A stretch of 64,000 nt of DNA from Sordaria brevicollis. Its lineage: Eukaryota > Ascomycota > Sordariomycetes > Sordariales > Sordariaceae. The stretch is taken from the NCBI GenBank assembly GCA_033439795.1, contig JAUTDP010000006.1, positions 992,001 through 1,056,000 on the forward strand. The letters are read 5' to 3'. Below, one piece after another: positions 12,840-25,596 of this stretch (the first letter of the stretch is position 1; every line of letters begins with the position of its first letter). The translations under genes were made by a program, and so were the position numbers. The notes beneath the pieces are model-generated. The model searched no databases. It saw only the letters and a list, made by a program, of their open reading frames with translations, and was not told the origin of the DNA.

Positions 12840-15800
12840 TTAGTTCAGGAACTTCCCGCCACACCCACCACAAATCCCATCACCCAACATGGCGATAATC
12901 TCTCCTCTGATCCTCTTCTCAGCCGCCTTCCTCTTGATATCCAGCTGCTCTTCTGCTGTCAGCTGGCGCTCCTCGTCTCCCTTTTCCGCTTCACCGTCAC
13001 CTTTCCCTCCGTCTTCCCCATCCGCCATCTCGACATCGCCATCTTTGTCCTTATCCTGTTTCTTCTTTTGTTGCTTCCCCTTCTCCTTCTGCTTTTCCTG
13101 AGTCTTGTCCTCCTCCTCATCATTGGCAAACTTCGGATTAGGAGGCATACATTTCCTCGCGAGGATCTCCGCCCGCATCGTTCTCGACCCACAAGCACCG
13201 CAGTTCCTCGTTATGCCTGGCATCTGGATCGCTAGTCCGCTTGTCGTGCACACGCTGAAGAAGTGCCCGTTTTCGCAGCCACTCAGGTCGCTATTGCGTT
13301 TGTCATGCTGTTGCTGGTGTTGCGGGTTTTGTGGCCTCTTATTGACAGGCGGCAATATCCTGGCGCCACACAGGTCGCACTGCTGGCGCGCAATGGCGTA
13401 CGCAAACAGCGTGTTAAGCTTCTGCGGGAACTGGTGTTCGGGCGCGTTGAGGTTGATTAGGTTAGAAGGGTGGTTGACGGTTACGCCGGGAACTTCGTCG
13501 CCGCCGCCGTATAGCCATTCGAACAGACGGGCTTCTGTTGTCAGGCGCGATTGGGACTGCTGAGGTGGCTCTGCTGGTTTGGAAACAGGCTTCCGTGGGG
13601 GTGGTGTCTTGGGTCTTTGAGGTTCAGGTCCGCGGAGTGCTGGGTCAATAGCCTCTTCGGGGTTCACCTCCTTCTCCTTCTCTTTCTCTTTGGCGGCCTT
13701 TTGTGCTTGATCGGCCAGATCCTGAGGAAGTGTTGTTTGGCCTCTCTTGCGCGGCTTGGTCCCAAAAAACACCGTTGAGCGTACCGTATGCCATCCACCG
13801 CGCTCTGGATGCTGCGTGCTGTGCAAGCTGGCAATCATCGCAGTGACATTCCCACCAGGTGATAGGGTGAGACCGTGCAGCCTGTACCGATGTGGGTGAA
13901 TCTCAGGGACCTCTGGTGCCACCGCCATAGCATCTTTTCCGTTATTACCGACGTCGATGGTATTATCATCGTCATTTCCGTAAAAGTCATCGTCGTCCAG
14001 ATCTTCGTCATCCTCCTCGGATTCTTCATCGGACGCTACCGATGCATCATCATCTCCGTAACGCTTGAAATGCATGTCGGCAGGAACACTGACGGCCAGC
14101 TTTTGCATGACCTGCGTTACCCATTGCGGCTCGTGAGTTTTGCCAGGCGAGTTTACGAGGTCACTATCCTCGTTGATCGACGTGGCAACTTCACCAGGAA
14201 GGGCTGGCACATTTGTCTCGTACCAGTCGAGATTGGTAGCGGTCGCAGACATGCGGATAAGTGTGAACAGCGGAAGGGGTGTCTGATTCTTGAGGTCCGG
14301 ACGGTGAATGACAAGGTCTACTTAAATGTTAGTATGGATGTAAAGATGTCAAACCCGACAAATGGAAGCATACGCACCGATGATGGGGTTCGTGGATGGC
14401 GGGTCCTCAGTCTCGTCCCTGTACGTTGTCTCACAATCATCTGAACTATGAGGTTCGCAATGATATTCCGCGCCGCCAACGATAGCTACCTCGAATGGCT
14501 TGTAGCTAAACCCGGTGACGATGAGTCCACGGAAGTAACTGACTCTGCCTGCAGTCCAAACCTGTGCATAGCCGTCAGTCAAGGCTATTGGCCGAGTATT
14601 CATTAGCGGTATGACTTACAGCGTCTTCAAACTCCACAAAGGAGTCTGTCGCGAGATGGAGGCATCGACCGTATGTGTCCGTCTCCTCAAATTTGACTTG
14701 TGGCAGCTCTCCTCTCTTCCAGTCAGAAGCAAGCGTAATCTTACGGAAACCGACGTAATTCTTGTCGACATAAGAAAGAAGGCAGCTACGTCCATCACCT
14801 TCTTCTACCCATGGGCTGAAGTTGATTCCAAACGATGTGCCAAAGGGTACATAGTCTGGATCCAGTATCTTCCATACTGCGTTAGCTTTAAGCCCCCTCC
14901 GCTTGCAGTTCTACCTTGGTAAATAGTACTCACATCACCCTTCGGATGAGGCCCTGAACACTGAAACCTCGCCACCTCGTTCACATACCACACCAAGCTT
15001 TCCTTGGACTCGACCAACAAGGAGATGGTGCTTTTACTCTTTGTCTCGTCAATCTTGAGCATGCTTTGTACACTGATGATGGCAACTTCTCGCTGATCAT
15101 TAATCGTAGCGAGAAGTGCCTGTCCCGGCGCAATCTCTTTTGCCCACGCAAACCCATGGATGTTCTCTGTCAACGCGAGTTGTTGGCCTGGCACCATCAG
15201 CCTTTCGCCAACACCCCAAAGTACGCTCCATGAGATCAGTTCGCGGCGCTGCAGCATTCCCTCGTTTGCCCTCGGTAGGATGTTGGCAACAGCACTGTCG
15301 TCTCCGTACATGGCTAGCGTTCCAGAGCCCGTCAAGATGGCGAGTATAGGCCGTCGGTTCAACCCCAAGCCGGAAGGCGACCAGGCTATCCTGACAACAT
15401 GGTTCATACTGCTGCCAACCCCAGTGATGGGTCCATAACCAGCACCAAATGGTTGGTTAGCCCGTATATGGGCTCCGATGCCGTCGTCATCTGAATCCTC
15501 AGCAGAGCTCAGCGCATCTGAGACGTCATCGTCACTATCAGAGTCGCCATCGTCGTTTCCCGTAGCAGCTGGTTGCTGGTCGTATGGGAACGGAATGTTT
15601 TGCGTCTGGAAAAGCTCCCGGTTGATGCGTGGGTCTAGTGGTGGATAGGACACAGGCATGTGTTTGCTGCCTTCAGAGAATTGTGCCCTTGGGTTGTTTC
15701 GCCGGCTTTTGCTCTGGCCTTCCTCATCATCGGACCAGGACGTTGACGGCGTATCGACAATGGGTTGTTCCTGGGAGTGCACGCCAGGGACGAAGATTTG

Positions 15801-16300
15801 GTGGTGCTGGACCTGTTGTGCTAGCTGCTCCTTCTCCTGCCGTCGCTTGGTAAGGTCCGGAAACTCTGGGACGTAAACATGGACAGAATCGTCAGCGGCT
15901 ACGGCGAGCTCGCCATCACATGAGAAGGCAATAGCCCGCTTCACTAGCGGTCGTGAGTTGAGGCTGAGTTCTCTCAAAGGAAGAAACTAACATGTATGTT
16001 AGCAAGAGGCTACAATATGAGACATATAGGGTGTGTCTGATTGGTTGATAATGCTTTTATATCTATGGTAGTCTAGTACCTGACAATCTGCACACGAGGT
16101 GGCTCATCCATCCTCGTGTAAACCGTCAAGTTAGGTTGTGGGTATTGGTACGAACGAAAGGGGGAAAAAATATTCAGGCAGATATTTTCATGATTCGAAG
16201 TTGGAACTCCCTAGTGAAGAATACGTGGCGCAATGAAAGTGAAGTGACGACAATGCTGTTAGCAGCGTACCTTTTGTTGGGGCTTGGGCTCGTCGCTCAT
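12840..16300 (-). CDS. Transcription factor TFIIIC subunit with C-terminal zinc finger (TFIIIC90/Sfc9 type)
   Basis: The predicted protein has 998 aa in five exons: 16271-16300, 14939-15986, 14620-14876, 14378-14561 and 12840-14317. All phases agree. The first exon encodes ten residues (MSDEPKPQQK) before a 284-nt intron. The N-terminal part, with KRAIAFSCDGELAVAADDSV and later segments, matches the TFIIIC delta beta-propeller domain. The C-terminal exon ends in Cys-rich motifs (CDLCGA, CGACGS, CGGCGGKF) typical of the TFIIIC zinc-finger domain. The protein would be part of the RNA polymerase III initiation factor that binds tDNA promoters. Acidic linkers lie at about residues 160-185 (DDDGDSDSDDD) and in the C-terminal half. 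The exon 2 donor is the weaker GTGATG, required to keep frame, although a perfect GTGAGT lies 5 nt downstream. Apparent starts at 15977 and 14252 are not the real start. Confidence 0.88.
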
Positions 16301-16721
16301 GGTGCTGGTTGCCTCCTGCCGTGGCTGCAAGACGTGAAACCAGACTCGGTTAGAGGTTGTTTTTCGGAAAGAACCACCTCAAAGCAATTTGGAAGGTGCG
16401 GCTGTATCGACAGGACGAGTTCAAGGAAGTTAAGGTTGACGCGCTTGCAGGACGGATGTAAGTGAGTGAATGGTGAAACTTTCCACTTTGGACGACGAGA
16501 CGACCAAAGCATGAACTTTGCCTGCCCCACCAAGTCCGGTCACAACCCTAACCCTTTGACAAAGGTCGGCAGGATATCAGGGGCATTCATGCTGCTGCTT
16601 TGAGCTCCGATAACTCAACCATTGGGTTCAGCATTGGTGCCGGATTTTAGATTCAGTTGTCCAAAAGTAAACAAGCACTAAGATTATTTTAGATGTATGT
16701 CGTTTCACATCTCCCGCTGCT
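16301..16721. other. Intergenic, promoter of TFIIIC subunit and 3' end of GPI8
   Basis: Between two minus-strand genes. It should contain the TFIIIC-subunit promoter and the GPI8 3' UTR. No gene or strong site is visible. Confidence 0.55.
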
Positions 16722-17990
16722 TCATTTCTGCGCAGGATCGAGCCACGACCCCATTTGCCATAACACTGCGCATCCAACAACAGCCCCTAGCGCAGAAAGC
16801 TTCTTCATCAACCAGTTGTCATCTGTAAGAGGTTTGGCGAACTGACTCTTGTGCGTCACAAGGGTCTCGTTCTTCATATCTGTCTCGGGCTCGGGGGCGT
16901 TCGACTTCTCCTTTCCAACCGAGATGGCTTCTTCTTCGTCTGCCTTCTTCCTCAGTGCTGCGATAGTCTTGCTCAGCGCAAGCATATCCTCTTCCAGAGT
17001 CGTGTTTTTGGATCCATCTACCTCCACATTTTGCACGTTGCCGAAGAAGTCTGTCACAAGGCGACTGCGTGCTGCCTCCGCACCTCCCGGGAACAAATCG
17101 TAGCGCACTCCCGCGTTGGAGTGAATCTTTTCGTATGTGTAGCTGTCAAAGAGATCACCAACTGTCTTCTTGCTGCTGGTGTCTCTGACTTCGTTTTCGA
17201 GGAACTCGAGGTTGTAGTAAGTGTACCGGTCAATGACGGCGACTCCGATATCGTTATCGGCGTGGTGAGAATAGGATGACTGGTCGAGTTCGGAGGATCC
17301 GGTCGCGATGATGTTGGGGGAGTATAGCTTGCTGTACATGGTGTTTGCTTGGCAGGTGTCGATCATGAAGAGGATCTCGTGGTACCTGGGCGCAAAAAAA
17401 GGTTAGCATCAAATCATTTTCGCAAACCGTTTGTACAGAGCAACATACCTCTTCTTCTCCCACATTTGCTCAAAAGCATCCGCCAAGTCAAATGCGCCAA
17501 TCTCCTCGGCATCCTGGAACTTGAGGAACTCGTTGCCTCCGTGTCCCGTCATGTACACCAAGATGTTACTCCGATCGTCTGTAAGCAGCCTCTTGCTTCG
17601 AGGCATCTCTTCGCCGACGCGATCGGTCAACAGACGGATAAAGTTCTCTACCGTAACTTCATATCCCCTATAGTCCACCTCGATGTTGTCGCCATAGAGA
17701 TCGACGGCGCGGTCGGCATTGGAGTACACAGTTCCCGGGAAGGCATTGCGAGGATTGCATGCCATGTCATCCGGAAGCATGAGAATGATTTGCGAGTCGG
17801 GTATCCCGAGACGCTTCACGGTGCGGTAGATGGACAGCACATTGGCAAGATGGCGGTAGTTGAACCAGAAGCGTGATGTGCAGACGAGGACGGCCCAGTT
17901 GCTCGTGTGCTCAGCCTCGACAACGGCAGCGGTGCTGAGCAACATCGCGCCCAGAAGGGCCGGCAACCGGATAATATTGCTTAGCTTCAT
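16722..17990 (-). CDS. GPI8: GPI-anchor transamidase catalytic subunit
   Basis: The predicted protein has 401 aa in two exons: 17449-17990 and 16722-17385 (63-nt intron, GTATGT donor, GCTAAC branch site, CCCAG acceptor). It is the C13-family cysteine protease subunit that cleaves the C-terminal signal of proproteins and attaches the GPI anchor in the ER lumen. A signal peptide covers residues 1-26. The peptidase domain starts at [17 protein letters not shown]. Catalytic His150 lies in [10 protein letters not shown] and catalytic Cys192 in IDTCQANTM. Their 42-residue spacing equals that of yeast Gpi8 (His157/Cys199). A luminal C-terminal part is followed by one hydrophobic segment near the end. 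The ATG at 17990 begins the signal peptide; the longer upstream frame to 18302 lacks a signal and is low-complexity, so I reject it. The repeat wall protein at 54149-56096 is a likely client. Confidence 0.95.
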
Positions 17991-20555
17991 AGTGTTCAAT
18001 ATCGGTCCGGATCCGAGATGTCGGGATCGGTGGCGGTACCTCGGCCGAGTGTCGCCGGGTGTTCGAAGAGGAGGAGAAGGAGGAGGAACTGCAGGTGCCG
18101 TCGGGTGGAGAGGGGTCAAGTGTCGCGTGGCCTTGAGTTCGGATGAACCTGGAAATTCTGATTTCAAAGCGTTTCCGTATCCGTCGTCCCTTCGTGATCC
18201 ATGATCAAGGCAAGTCGGCCGCTCGGTTCTTGTGTTGTCGGGTTGTGTGTTTGCGGAAGGAATCGTGCGTGTCGAGAATGGTCCTCGCCCGCGGTGTAAC
18301 ACCCACTGCAGTGAGCGCAGACTATTCGGGCCAATCCCGACTGCGTTTGCGGTGCCTGCAAGCTGTCATGGATGCGTTCGTTTAGGCGGCTGTAGGCCTG
18401 GCAAGTGCTGGTTACATAATGCTTGGCGTAATGAAGGGTTTCAGGGGTATCCTCGCAGCATCTTGCCTCCCTCTCCGTCGACGCCAATTGAGGGGTGCCG
18501 CTCTCCCCTGGACGGCGAGCTAGGCTTGGCTGGGACAAGAGCTCGAAAAGCTTCAAAGATCATCTGACACAGCGCAGTCAGAGCCTACAGATCTTCTACA
18601 GAGTTATACAAGTTCTCTTTTGTCTGATGCTGTCATTCGGCAAGAAGGAAAATATCCCGAGGCTCAAGCTTCACATTCTCGGTCCAGCTGAATGCCGTAG
18701 CCATTTTCACTACCGGAACACCGGTACGAAGATCGATTCCCTTGTGCCCTGTCAGTTCTGCCTGTGGCTGTCCAAGCGCATTGCGAGATTCGGAGTTGTC
18801 AATACAGGTAATTACAACCCAGACAGTTGTCGCTCTTGTCTTTAACGTGTACACATCCACCATCTGCCACTCATCATGATTCCACTACCCATTAAAGTCA
18901 CACGTCCAATCAGTACGAGTTAAACGACCACATGTGATTTGAAGTGACGAAAGGGTGCGTCTGTTAATATCCCCAAGGCTTCCAAAGTTTACGTATAAGG
19001 TGGATGAGAAGGAGGGGGATCGTGTGGATGTGGATGTATGGATCCAGCTGGTTGGAAGCTCCATCTCTATTACTAACACGCAGTAACAGTGCCTCCGTCT
19101 CTACTCACATTATATGCTGTATACCTCTACTCCCTTTGTCTATTCTTCTCCTTTGGTTATACAGTAATCTTAAAGGAGAGCCAACAGCTCAACCCTGGAA
19201 AGCAAACATTCCCTCTTGCAATATCAAACTGCTACTCCAGCACAATACTTCATCATCCGTCCTCAGTTCGTCGTCCCTGGTGCCTGGTCAGTTCCGTTGC
19301 TGTTTATCCGCAACCGGACGGGACTGTAAATCAGAATCAGGCCAGAGCTTTGCCTCTCGCGAGCGTGGCACGTCCTTTGCGTCCGAGCTCCAGGTGAAAG
19401 TCAGATTGTCAGACCAATCCGAAGAAAGACACCACGCCAAGGACAAGCTAAACGAGCAATCACCCGGCTGCTTATTGAAAGGTTGGTTCGCCAGCCAGAC
19501 TCTGGATCTGTCAGGGTTCTCATTCTTTCCCTTCTCCCAGCAGTGCGCTTTGTCTGATGTCCAGGCGTGCCAGGGCAAGAACGACCTCAAGAGTGAGTTC
19601 TGACTCCCAGTGGAACTTCGGCAGCTTCCATCCTTCCTTCCTTTGATGCTGCATGTTTCCTCCACCATTGTACGCTAATCCCCACTCCGGGAGCCGCTAC
19701 GCTGCCCTTGGCTGCGACCTTAAACTGGCTGCAGCCCCGCTTGTGTATGCGTCAACTCTATTAACATTAAGAAATAGGCACATGAACCTTGCAACACCCG
19801 GCCATTACAATACTTACGAGACCAGGTTGTTTGGTTTTTTTTTTCTTTCTCTCTCTTTCTCAGATATTTTCAAATCCGACGCCGGTTCTCGCATCACGAT
19901 CCCCAAGACCCAGGTGACTAATTCTACTTCATCTGCTTTGCGTTTGTCCGGGACCTACAAGTACATACATAGCCCTTCCTTCCCCTTCACACCAGTTCCC
20001 AACGCGTCTCCAACTTTGACTACGTATACATAAGCTCCTGTCCAACTGTACGGCCTCTTCGCCCACTCCAGTCTTCTCTTCTCAGTTTTCGACTCTCGGT
20101 CCAACCCAGCCAGCTGTCGACTTATCGATCGGTCCAGGTTTTACACGGCCACAACAGCGTCAACCCTGGCCTCGTGTTCCAGTTTGCACAGACACTTCGC
20201 GACGGCCCGTTCTGGTTCCAGAGGCCTCGGCTTCGGCCCTGACAGACCACCTACTCCGCAGCCGTTCGTCATCGTGGACCGGCCCTTCACACGTCAAAGG
20301 GACGACCTTCCCACCCCCCAGAGCCTGGATCCCAGCTTTACTCCATCCTCCGAGTTCCACCTATTACACACAAACCCCCGCGCGAAATCGGACCCTGAAT
20401 CCCGAGTCCTGAAACTACCTTCAGCCATATATCATTCCTTTGTCCGGATTGAGAGTCCTTGGGCCCATATATAGCACCAGCTGCCCTTTCGACGTCTCAA
20501 CACCTCGCCCTTTTTGTCTTGGCCATCAACATACCAAGATCCTCATAGTACCACC
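17991..20555. other. Long divergent intergenic region
   Basis: About 2.6 kb between GPI8 (-) and the histidine-phosphatase gene (+), so it holds two promoters. The last 500 bases are pyrimidine-rich, as is common in Neurospora promoters and leaders. The open frames are short, overlap on both strands and show no family motif. Confidence 0.55.
20468..20474 (+). promoter_or_regulatory. TATA-like box upstream of histidine-phosphatase gene
   Basis: TATATAG lies 88 bases before the ATG at 20556, inside a pyrimidine-rich leader. Its position suits a core promoter. This is inferred from sequence only. Confidence 0.4.
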
Positions 20556-22532
20556 ATGGGCAAACCCCCAGCATACCTTTTCGTTGTGAGGTAAGCTGAA
20601 CTTCTTGTGTACCTTGATGGCCATGGCGTTCTCTTCAGCTCGGCCTTTTGTGACTATTGTGTCTTTCACCTTGTCAGAACGATGTAGCTGACCACGCCAT
20701 CAAACAGGCACGGATTGCGCCTCGATGTAGCCGACAAGAACTGGCATCTGTCATCACCTACACCTTACGATCCTCCCCTCACCTACAGCGGCTGGAACCA
20801 AGCCAAAAACCTCGGGGCCCGGATAGCGAACATCATTCGAGACAGAGTCAAGGAAGACGAATCAACTGCCAAGATCGCAGCGCAAAACGACCCTTCTGCA
20901 AAACCGAAGCGCAAACGTTACGAAGTCGTCATTCATAGCTCTCCGTTTTTGCGATGCATCCAAACCTCCGTTGCCATCAGTGCTGGCTTGGCACAAGATT
21001 CGACCCCATTCGGACCCTCTACGGGCGGCGACAACAAGGAGACTTCGGGGAGCTTTGCCCACGGCCACCGAGCAAGGCCGTCAACCGCGTCCGATTCCGC
21101 TTCTGGTCCAGCACCGTTAAAGATAGTCCAAGGATCGCCCATCCGCAAATCCGTGCTCCGGTTAGATGCCTTCCTGGGAGAGTGGCTATCTCCAGGCTAC
21201 TACGAACTCATTAGCCCACCTCCCGAGTCTGTCATGATGCTTGCAAGTGCCAAGGCAGATCTCCTCAGACGCGAAGATTACAGCAGCTACCCTAATTTCA
21301 ACGCCTATAACCACTCAAACCTCCAAGGGCAGCTTTGGAGCCCAACCGCGCAGCGCACGCACAGTCCTCTTTCTCCGACCATCAGCTCAGTGGATCCCTT
21401 GGAAAAGGATGACCTGTCTAGTATAGCAAGTTCTCTGCCCAGGAGTGAGAGTGCCAGTAGCCAGAGCACCTGCCAGTCCCAACCTGATTCCACCGTGCAG
21501 TCGGCCACCCAACCCTTCCCAGCCATGGGTTACGTTCCTCCAGTTCCCCATTACGCAGTCAATAACAATAACACTATTCCTCCGGGCTATGTCGCACATG
21601 CTCGGGATGCTTGCTGTGATATTGACTACCAATGGGATTCCATGCGGCCTCCTTTGAACTGGGGTGACGGTGGATCTTTCCCCGAGGAATGGACTTCAAT
21701 GCATAAAAGGTTTGGCACAGGTATCCAACAGCTAGTTGACTGGTACTCTATGGCGGACCATCCCACCAAAATGGTTACTAAGACAGTCTCACGATTCGGC
21801 CGGAGAGATTCGGCCCAGGCCCAGGAACCCGAAGATAGTGACGACGTCGAGACAGAGGCCGTAGTCATCCTGGTATCACATGGTGCTGGCTGCAATGCAT
21901 TGATTGGTGCCATCACCCATCAACCAGTTCTCGCAGATGTTGCTATGGCCTCACTCACCATGGCAGTTCGCAAGCCGGACCCAGAGCTACATGAGAGCGT
22001 CCAACGTTGTCAAAAGGAAAAGACGCCCATCCATCATTACTACGATCTCAAGCTGTTTGCCAACACAGACCACCTTCGCACTCCTGGCCAAGCACCGAAC
22101 CTGTCACGGTCTACCTCCATCTCTGTCGCTAGTGTTGCCGCTGCCCGGAACCGCTACACTCATTCCCACTCTGTGTCCTCGGCGAACTTCTCCTACCAAG
22201 ACATTGTGGGAGGCAAAGGTGGCGTATCTAACAGTCCTTTGAGTGCCAGTCGCAGAGGCTCTAGTGGCTCCTCCACGACACCTAGGTTTGTGTTTGGGAC
22301 GAGTGCCAATAACGGTACCGGAGGGGGTATCACGGTTGGAAGTGGTGTCTCGTCGTTCGGCCTGAGTAAGCCTTCGACTCTGTCAAACCTTGGACGTAAG
22401 CCGTCCATGGGACTTTGGTCACCTACCAGCCTCCGCAACAGTACCGGATTTGACGATGAGGATGACGACGACAACATGGTTCTGAACTTTGGTACTCCAG
22501 CCAACGACTCCAAGCCGGCGATGAAGTCGTGA
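20556..22532 (+). CDS. Histidine phosphatase (phosphoglycerate mutase-like) superfamily protein
   Basis: The predicted protein has 619 aa in two exons: 20556-20590 and 20708-22532 (117-nt intron). The splice restores the catalytic RHG motif: exon 1 ends VV-AG and exon 2 begins G-CAC-GGA, giving AYLFVVRHGLRLD with His13 as the phospho-acceptor. Downstream are the expected Arg motif (IHSSPFLRCIQTS) and the second catalytic His in VILVSHGAGCNAL. Between the two halves lies a large insertion of roughly 200 residues, rich in Ser and Pro. The C-terminal 170 residues are Ser/Gly/Asn-rich and end in an acidic DDEDDDDN stretch. Classic phosphoglycerate mutases have about 250 aa, so a glycolytic role is unlikely and a regulatory phosphatase is more plausible. 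The substrate is unknown. The low-complexity tail suggests a disordered region. Confidence 0.88.
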
Positions 22533-23012
22533 CCGAGAAGTTCAATTGGCGGTTTGTTTGACAAAGTCTTGCGGTCAAGCTTCTGCAGACAATCTTTATT
22601 GGTGTTTTTTTCAGCAATCATAAGCATATGGGATAAGCGGGCGTTGTGGGTTTGTTTCAACCACTGTTTTGCCGGGATACCAGGAAATGGGTTGTGTTTT
22701 AGGTCTTGAAATTCTGGGACACCTCTGGATTGGTCCGGCAGTATGAAAAAAAATTCGAAGGGGAAAAAGAAGAGCATAGGACACGGCGGTGTGGCCCTCA
22801 CGGGAGAATGAACCTATTCGGCTTGTATGCCTTGCTTTTTATCTTGCTCTTGCTCAAAGTTTGGTCATGGTACCACCGCGCAAAACGGGGTAATTCCTCT
22901 CTACTCGGGTTTCTCAACAGAGGTAAATATGTATCATCAAAACGGTAGTCATTATTTTGGAATATTCCATCACTTGTTTCTTCACCGGTCCGGATACTGT
23001 CTGTGCATAGCC

Positions 23013-23040
23013 GGGGGGGGGGGGGGGGGGGGGGGGGGGG
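23013..23040 (+). repeat. Homopolymer G tract (28 bases)
   Basis: A pure run of 28 G, about 480 bases after the stop of the histidine-phosphatase gene. Such runs can form G-quadruplexes and are unstable in copying and sequencing, so the exact length is uncertain. Confidence 0.9.
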
Positions 23041-25408
23041 AATGTACGTACACAACCTCACCTACGCGCGAAGCGAAGTCGGAGATGACAATGGCCACGG
23101 AGCTACACAAATCGGTTGGCCTCGACGTCATCTGGTGTGATGTTTGGACATCAAAGCTCCTGGAGGTTACCAGCTCACCGACTGCCTTTGAATATTCGAA
23201 AAGATTCGGATGAGGAAGACGACAGCTTCAAACCATTCACCTAATTTCAAATTCCGAATCAGTTCCTCGAGATCCAAGTAGGACCTTGCTGACATGACTC
23301 TTATTTTCGTTTGACGGCATATGAGGAGTGGCCTGTTTGGCCTTTCGTTTCAACAACGAATGGGCCCTCAACATGCCACATGTAGTGTAAGAAAACTGAT
23401 AAAGCCCCCTTGATGTTGGTACATAAGTGTTCGGCTCAAAGGATATAAGTCGGCAAAGTGAAGTTTCCCGATGTCCAGATCGAAAGTGTCCTTCTTCTCC
23501 CTCCTCCCGCCCTTTCCCCCTCTTCTTTCCATCCCTTTTCCAAATATCTTCTTTCGTGTAGACATGAACGGTTAGAGCCAACCGCACTATGCAAAAACAA
23601 ATGGGCTGGAAGGATCGAACGGGAAATCGAACGGGCCATCGAACTACTCAATACACATTGTCCAGCCTATGACCGGGATGGGAATGGAAACCGTAAGGTG
23701 TTTCCGCGGCCGTTAGGCATATCCGCACTAACCCCGGCCGCGTCCCGGGTCGCCCTCCGAAAAGGTGAGCATGGACCCCTGGGGCCCCACTTGGGACTTG
23801 CGGCCACGGAGCGGGATCTCGGGAGGATCTCGGGGGGTTTTGTTAGGGGTGGGTGGGTGGCCGGGCGCTAGTGGCCGTGCTGCAAGTTGTCTAAGAGGGT
23901 TTACGGGGGTGTAGGTTTTTAGATCTCTTTGCTTGTGAGAATGCAAGATACTTTCAGCCCTGGCCAAGATAATTCCAAACCAAACCGAAGAAATGATTTT
24001 CGAGCAGCTAGAGGCTGTGCAATTGTCGATGCTGGCAGGAAAAGTATTTCACAGGAACTTGAGTACGGAGGGATTATCGCCGCGGGAGGCACGGGCAGTT
24101 GGTTGGTGTTGGCTTTGGGGGTCCCATCTTCGTTCGGGGGTTTAACAAAGAACGACGGACGGGAGGTCAGAGTCTCTGATGTCACCCTAACCCACTCCAA
24201 CCCGCCGCCCTTCTACGAAAAAGTTCACGGTTCCGCAACAGAAAAACTTTCGGATCACCGCTTGTGCTTGGGCGTCTGGAAGTTTTTGGTTACTGTTACT
24301 CCATGGAGATGGATGAGATGATAGCAAACAGTCTTTCCTGTTCGCCTGTTGGTGATGCTGTCTCCCTTGGAGTCTGTTGGGGGTGTATGGGATGGGACAA
24401 GGTATGTACTCGCCAGTCCACATCTCTTACAATTTCAAGTGGGATGTTTCTGGCTTCACTCATCGGCAGATGTTACTGGCAATTCTGGGCATGTCAGGTC
24501 AGCATTCGGGACGGACCTTCCTCTTTTCCCACGCCCATCGGATTTCCGATTTGAAAGGCGATCCAATCCCTTCGAGCCAAACATGCATGTCATTCAAGGT
24601 TTCTTCCAAAAGTCGTTTCGTTCCATCCATGCCTTGAGTTTCTGTCCGATATCTTATCTTCTTTCTTTTGCCGCGCCATGGACTGGACTGCTGGACCCAT
24701 TGATAGACGGTGATGGATACCACATCAGCCCTGCCACTGCCCAGTCAAACGTGCGGTTTGTGTGTCCCTGCACACCTGTTGGACACCCTGTCGGGCAACT
24801 GAACTCGCGTAGAGGCCGTAAAGTTGCAAGGACTGGAACCCTAGACCCCCCTTTCCTCTCGACTCTTCTTTGCTCGATAATCCTGTTCCATCAGCCCATC
24901 CATATCCTGACTTCTCGGTCTCATCCCGGACAACTGAGCAGACGTTTCGGCCACTCATTCGGCCCCCTGCTTGTTCCAGTCCTTTTTCTGTTTCGGTATC
25001 CAGTTTCTTGTTGCGGAAGTGCGGCTCCATCCGGGACTTGGACTTGAGGTTGGCACTGGCAGTGTACGTACACACAGCCGCGTGCCCTTGTGTCTACGAT
25101 GTGCATATCAAAACACATAACGTCACCGCTCTCGCGCCATGTGTATCTTTGCGGACGCATCCGCCGCAGCAAAGGGCGCGGACACGGCTTGTTGGAGCTA
25201 CGGTAGCGAAACGTTTTTGTTAGTTACGACGCTACACTTGGAATCCATGACTGCACCACAACACAAGGACCTGCCACGGATTTGATTTCAAAACTTCATA
25301 CAACCTGGTCCGCCACTTTGAGAACAGACATCTAGAACCCTTATCCTAATCCGAATTGTTCCTATCCTTTTTCCTGTGACACACTTTTGAGATACGGAGG
25401 GCTCCTCT

Positions 25409-25414
25409 TATATA
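25409..25414 (+). promoter_or_regulatory. TATA-like box upstream of F-box gene
   Basis: TATATA about 180 bases before the first ATG of the F-box gene, followed by a pyrimidine-rich leader. Inferred from sequence and position only. Confidence 0.35.
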
Positions 25415-25596
25415 CCGTGGTCTCCTTTTGTCCTCACGTCGGGTCCGGTCTTTTTCTTTCTTTCCCAAGCTCTATCAGATACCCCAACACTCGCGATATC
25501 ACAACCTACCCACGACTTTGTTGGATAAGCCTTTTTCATTGACTTCTGTCCGATTCGAATTAAATATCGATATTGCATTCTTCATACGGCAACCAG

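Larger units (their letters stand above)
22533..25596. other. Intergenic, about 3 kb
   Basis: This holds the 3' UTR of the histidine-phosphatase gene and the promoter of the F-box gene. It contains a 28-base G run at 23013. Open frames are short, appear on both strands and show no family motif. Confidence 0.55.

Noticed and set aside
17991..18302. N-terminal extension of GPI8
   Set aside because: The extension is low-complexity and would bury the clear signal peptide starting at the ATG at 17990. The length without it fits the family.
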